Source: Acidaminococcus sp050873445
GTDB lineage: Bacteria > Bacillota > Negativicutes > Acidaminococcales > Acidaminococcaceae
Reading direction: 5' to 3'
Length of the DNA: 13,046 nt
Assembly: GCF_050873445.1 (NCBI RefSeq)
Contig: NZ_JBNMIU010000059.1
Span: 1 to 13,046, forward strand
This document shows, in pieces, positions 11,710 to 13,046 of this stretch; positions within the stretch are counted from its first letter, which is position 1; every line of letters starts with the position of its first letter. Below the pieces are notes generated by a model. It was not told the DNA's origin and searched no databases. It was given only the letters and a program-made list of their open reading frames with translations. A program made the position numbers and the translations under genes.

Positions 11710-13046
11710 TCAATGCTCCTTCAACCAGGGGTTGATGGCATATTTGGGCAGTGGTGGCCTGCCCGTGCCTGAGTATTTCTGCGGTTTTTGCATGATGTAC
11801 CCGTAATCCTCAAGGAAGTCGAGAACCGGCTGGATGCTGTCCACGGTCTTAAACCTCCGGCACATGCGCATAGCTTCCCGCCTGTCAAAGGCGGTGAGAC
11901 GCCGCTCCCTGATTTTCTGGAGGATCAGGTTCCCGTTCTCGTACATGTCATTTTCCGGCAGGACGGAATAGGCGGCCTGTGCATGGTTAAGATAATATTT
12001 TCCAAGACGTATCGCATCTGACATGGTTTTCCCGGTGACGGACAAGGCATCCTGCACCATAAGAAAGTCATGGCTTTGGTAAACGGAAGCCCTGCAAAGG
12101 AGTCCGGATATGCGCAGTACATTGCCGACAAGCTTTCCGGCCCAGTCAGCCATTTCTGCATAGTCGTTTGTGAGCTTCGGCTCCAGCCAGTTTGCGAATG
12201 CTTCAAGCTCCCTGTCCGCTTCCGGAGAGAGTGTGATGGTCTGCGGTTTTTCCGGATACTCATCTTCCAGGAGATTCACCACAAGCTGTTCATAGCCGCG
12301 GTAGGTTTCGTCCGTCACAGCTTTACTCCGATACTTTCTTTTTCCCACTGACGAGACTGGCATGCTGTACAGGAACCTCGCCGTAAGACCGCGTCCCCGG
12401 AATGTGGTGTTGCTCAATACGGATGAGACCACGTTCGGCTGTGCCATCAGGAGGATCGTCAGTGCCGGATCCATAATGCTTTCACTCTCGCGCCCGATAC
12501 GGTCCACTCGGATCGTATCTCCGGAGTACCCCTTCAGCATGACATCGATATTGACCGTCTTCGTATAGATACCGGAGAGGGTGTCGAAGATACCTCCTTC
12601 ACTGGAAATGAGAGCTGCATGGCCGTGATTTTTGGCAATGACGGCTACCAGTTTTTCAGTGGTGATGTCATCCACATAAAGCTGCATGGGGCTTACTTCC
12701 TCAAAGTCAGCGGCCTCCTGTGCGATACGTTTCAGTTCTTCCGGTTTGGCATTTCCCTTGGCGACCTTGTCTTCGACTGCCTTCTGCCTGCGTTCCAGGA
12801 CACGTTTCTGCATCTTCCCAGCCTCCACCGCAGCGGCATTCTGTTTGTTGTACTCGGTCTCGTAATCGTTGACCGGCTGCAACATGAGATGCAGGACGGA
12901 TGACTTTCTTTCGGACGGCGGGGCAATTACAATCACATAAGTGTTGAGCGGCTCCACCCAGCCAGGCTTTCCCTGGATCCGGTATTTCTTCTGCAGACAG
13001 GTCGAAAGTACGGAAAGTACGATGCTCCCCGCCATATCCACAGGTG
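11710..13046 (-). CDS. DUF3987 phage primase/helicase-like protein, N-terminus outside the window
   Basis: A P-loop ATPase of the DUF3987 group, frequent in phage replication modules and likely to act as helicase or primase-helicase. About 445 residues are visible and the frame is open to the window edge, so the N-terminus is cut off. Visible features are YVIVIAPPSERKSSVLHLML, with a Walker A-like APPSERKSS; a charged helical segment (EAGKMQKRVLERRQKAVEDK); YVDDITTEKLVAVIAKNHGH followed by LISSEGGIFDTLSG; RIGRESESIMDPALTILLMA followed by QPNVVSSVL; and FRGRGLTARFLYSMP. The C-terminal 70 residues (LTAFDRREAMRMCRRFKTVD and on) resemble a winged helix. It is the first visible gene of the early block and is followed by the repeat-rich intergenic region. 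Confidence 0.85.
   Translation of the reverse strand, partial: PVDMAGSIVLSVLSTCLQKKYRIQGKPGWVEPLNTYVIVIAPPSERKSSVLHLMLQPVNDYETEYNKQNAAAVEAGKMQKRVLERRQKAVEDKVAKGNAKPEELKRIAQEAADFEEVSPMQLYVDDITTEKLVAVIAKNHGHAALISSEGGIFDTLSGIYTKTVNIDVMLKGYSGDTIRVDRIGRESESIMDPALTILLMAQPNVVSSVLSNTTFRGRGLTARFLYSMPVSSVGKRKYRSKAVTDETYRGYEQLVVNLLEDEYPEKPQTITLSPEADRELEAFANWLEPKLTNDYAEMADWAGKLVGNVLRISGLLCRASVYQSHDFLMVQDALSVTGKTMSDAIRLGKYYLNHAQAAYSVLPENDMYENGNLILQKIRERRLTAFDRREAMRMCRRFKTVDSIQPVLDFLEDYGYIMQKPQKYSGTGRPPLPKYAINPWLKEH

Overview
The window is part of a tailed-phage (siphovirus-like, HK97-type packaging) genome, almost certainly a prophage. Nearly every gene lies on the minus strand, so the biological order runs from high to low coordinates. 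The Gram-positive style ribosome binding sites (AGGAGG types), ATGA-coupled starts, P27-type small terminase, DUF1492/ArpU-like late regulator, DUF4314 and amidoligase genes all point to a Bacillota host. The fairly high GC of the phage genes would fit a gut Clostridia or Negativicutes lineage, but I cannot fix the genus from sequence alone.

Layout in transcription order. (1) Replication and nucleotide-processing block: the C-terminal part of a DUF3987 primase/helicase-like ATPase (13046-11710); an AT-rich intergenic stretch flanked by oppositely oriented GGACAAA repeats (candidate origin or operator); a Cys-rich protein of unknown function; a VRR-NUC nuclease; an SNF2 helicase whose Walker A motif is broken by five extra bases; and a DUF1492/ArpU-like regulator. 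These genes are tightly overlapped. (2) Late switch (about 8864-8745): three contiguous 10-11 bp repeats overlap the regulator's stop codon, followed by an extended -10 promoter and then an intrinsic terminator placed in the leader of the next operon. (3) Packaging genes: HNH endonuclease, a small basic ORF, P27 small terminase, a 55-aa ORF nested between its neighbours, and a ParB-DNA methyltransferase. (4) A cargo module between the two terminase genes: a 268-aa 'virulence-associated'-type protein with an acidic linker, DUF4314, an amidoligase, and two small unknown proteins. Four of the five transcription units start with the same ~45-bp promoter/leader element. (5) Large terminase, then an AT-rich plus-strand XRE regulator cassette lying antisense between terminase and portal, and finally the portal gene.

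The portal reading frame is cut exactly between codons 257 and 258 by the 5' end of a group II intron (positions 132 to 1 and beyond the window), recognised from its GTGCG start and domain I sequence. If the intron splices, the portal is intact at RNA level; if not, the phage is defective. Together with the helicase frameshift this leaves open whether the prophage is functional.

The strongest candidates for something new are the repeated promoter/leader cassette driving the amidoligase module, the shared C-terminal domain linking the amidoligase to its neighbour, the regulator/terminator arrangement suggestive of antitermination, and the intron in the portal.
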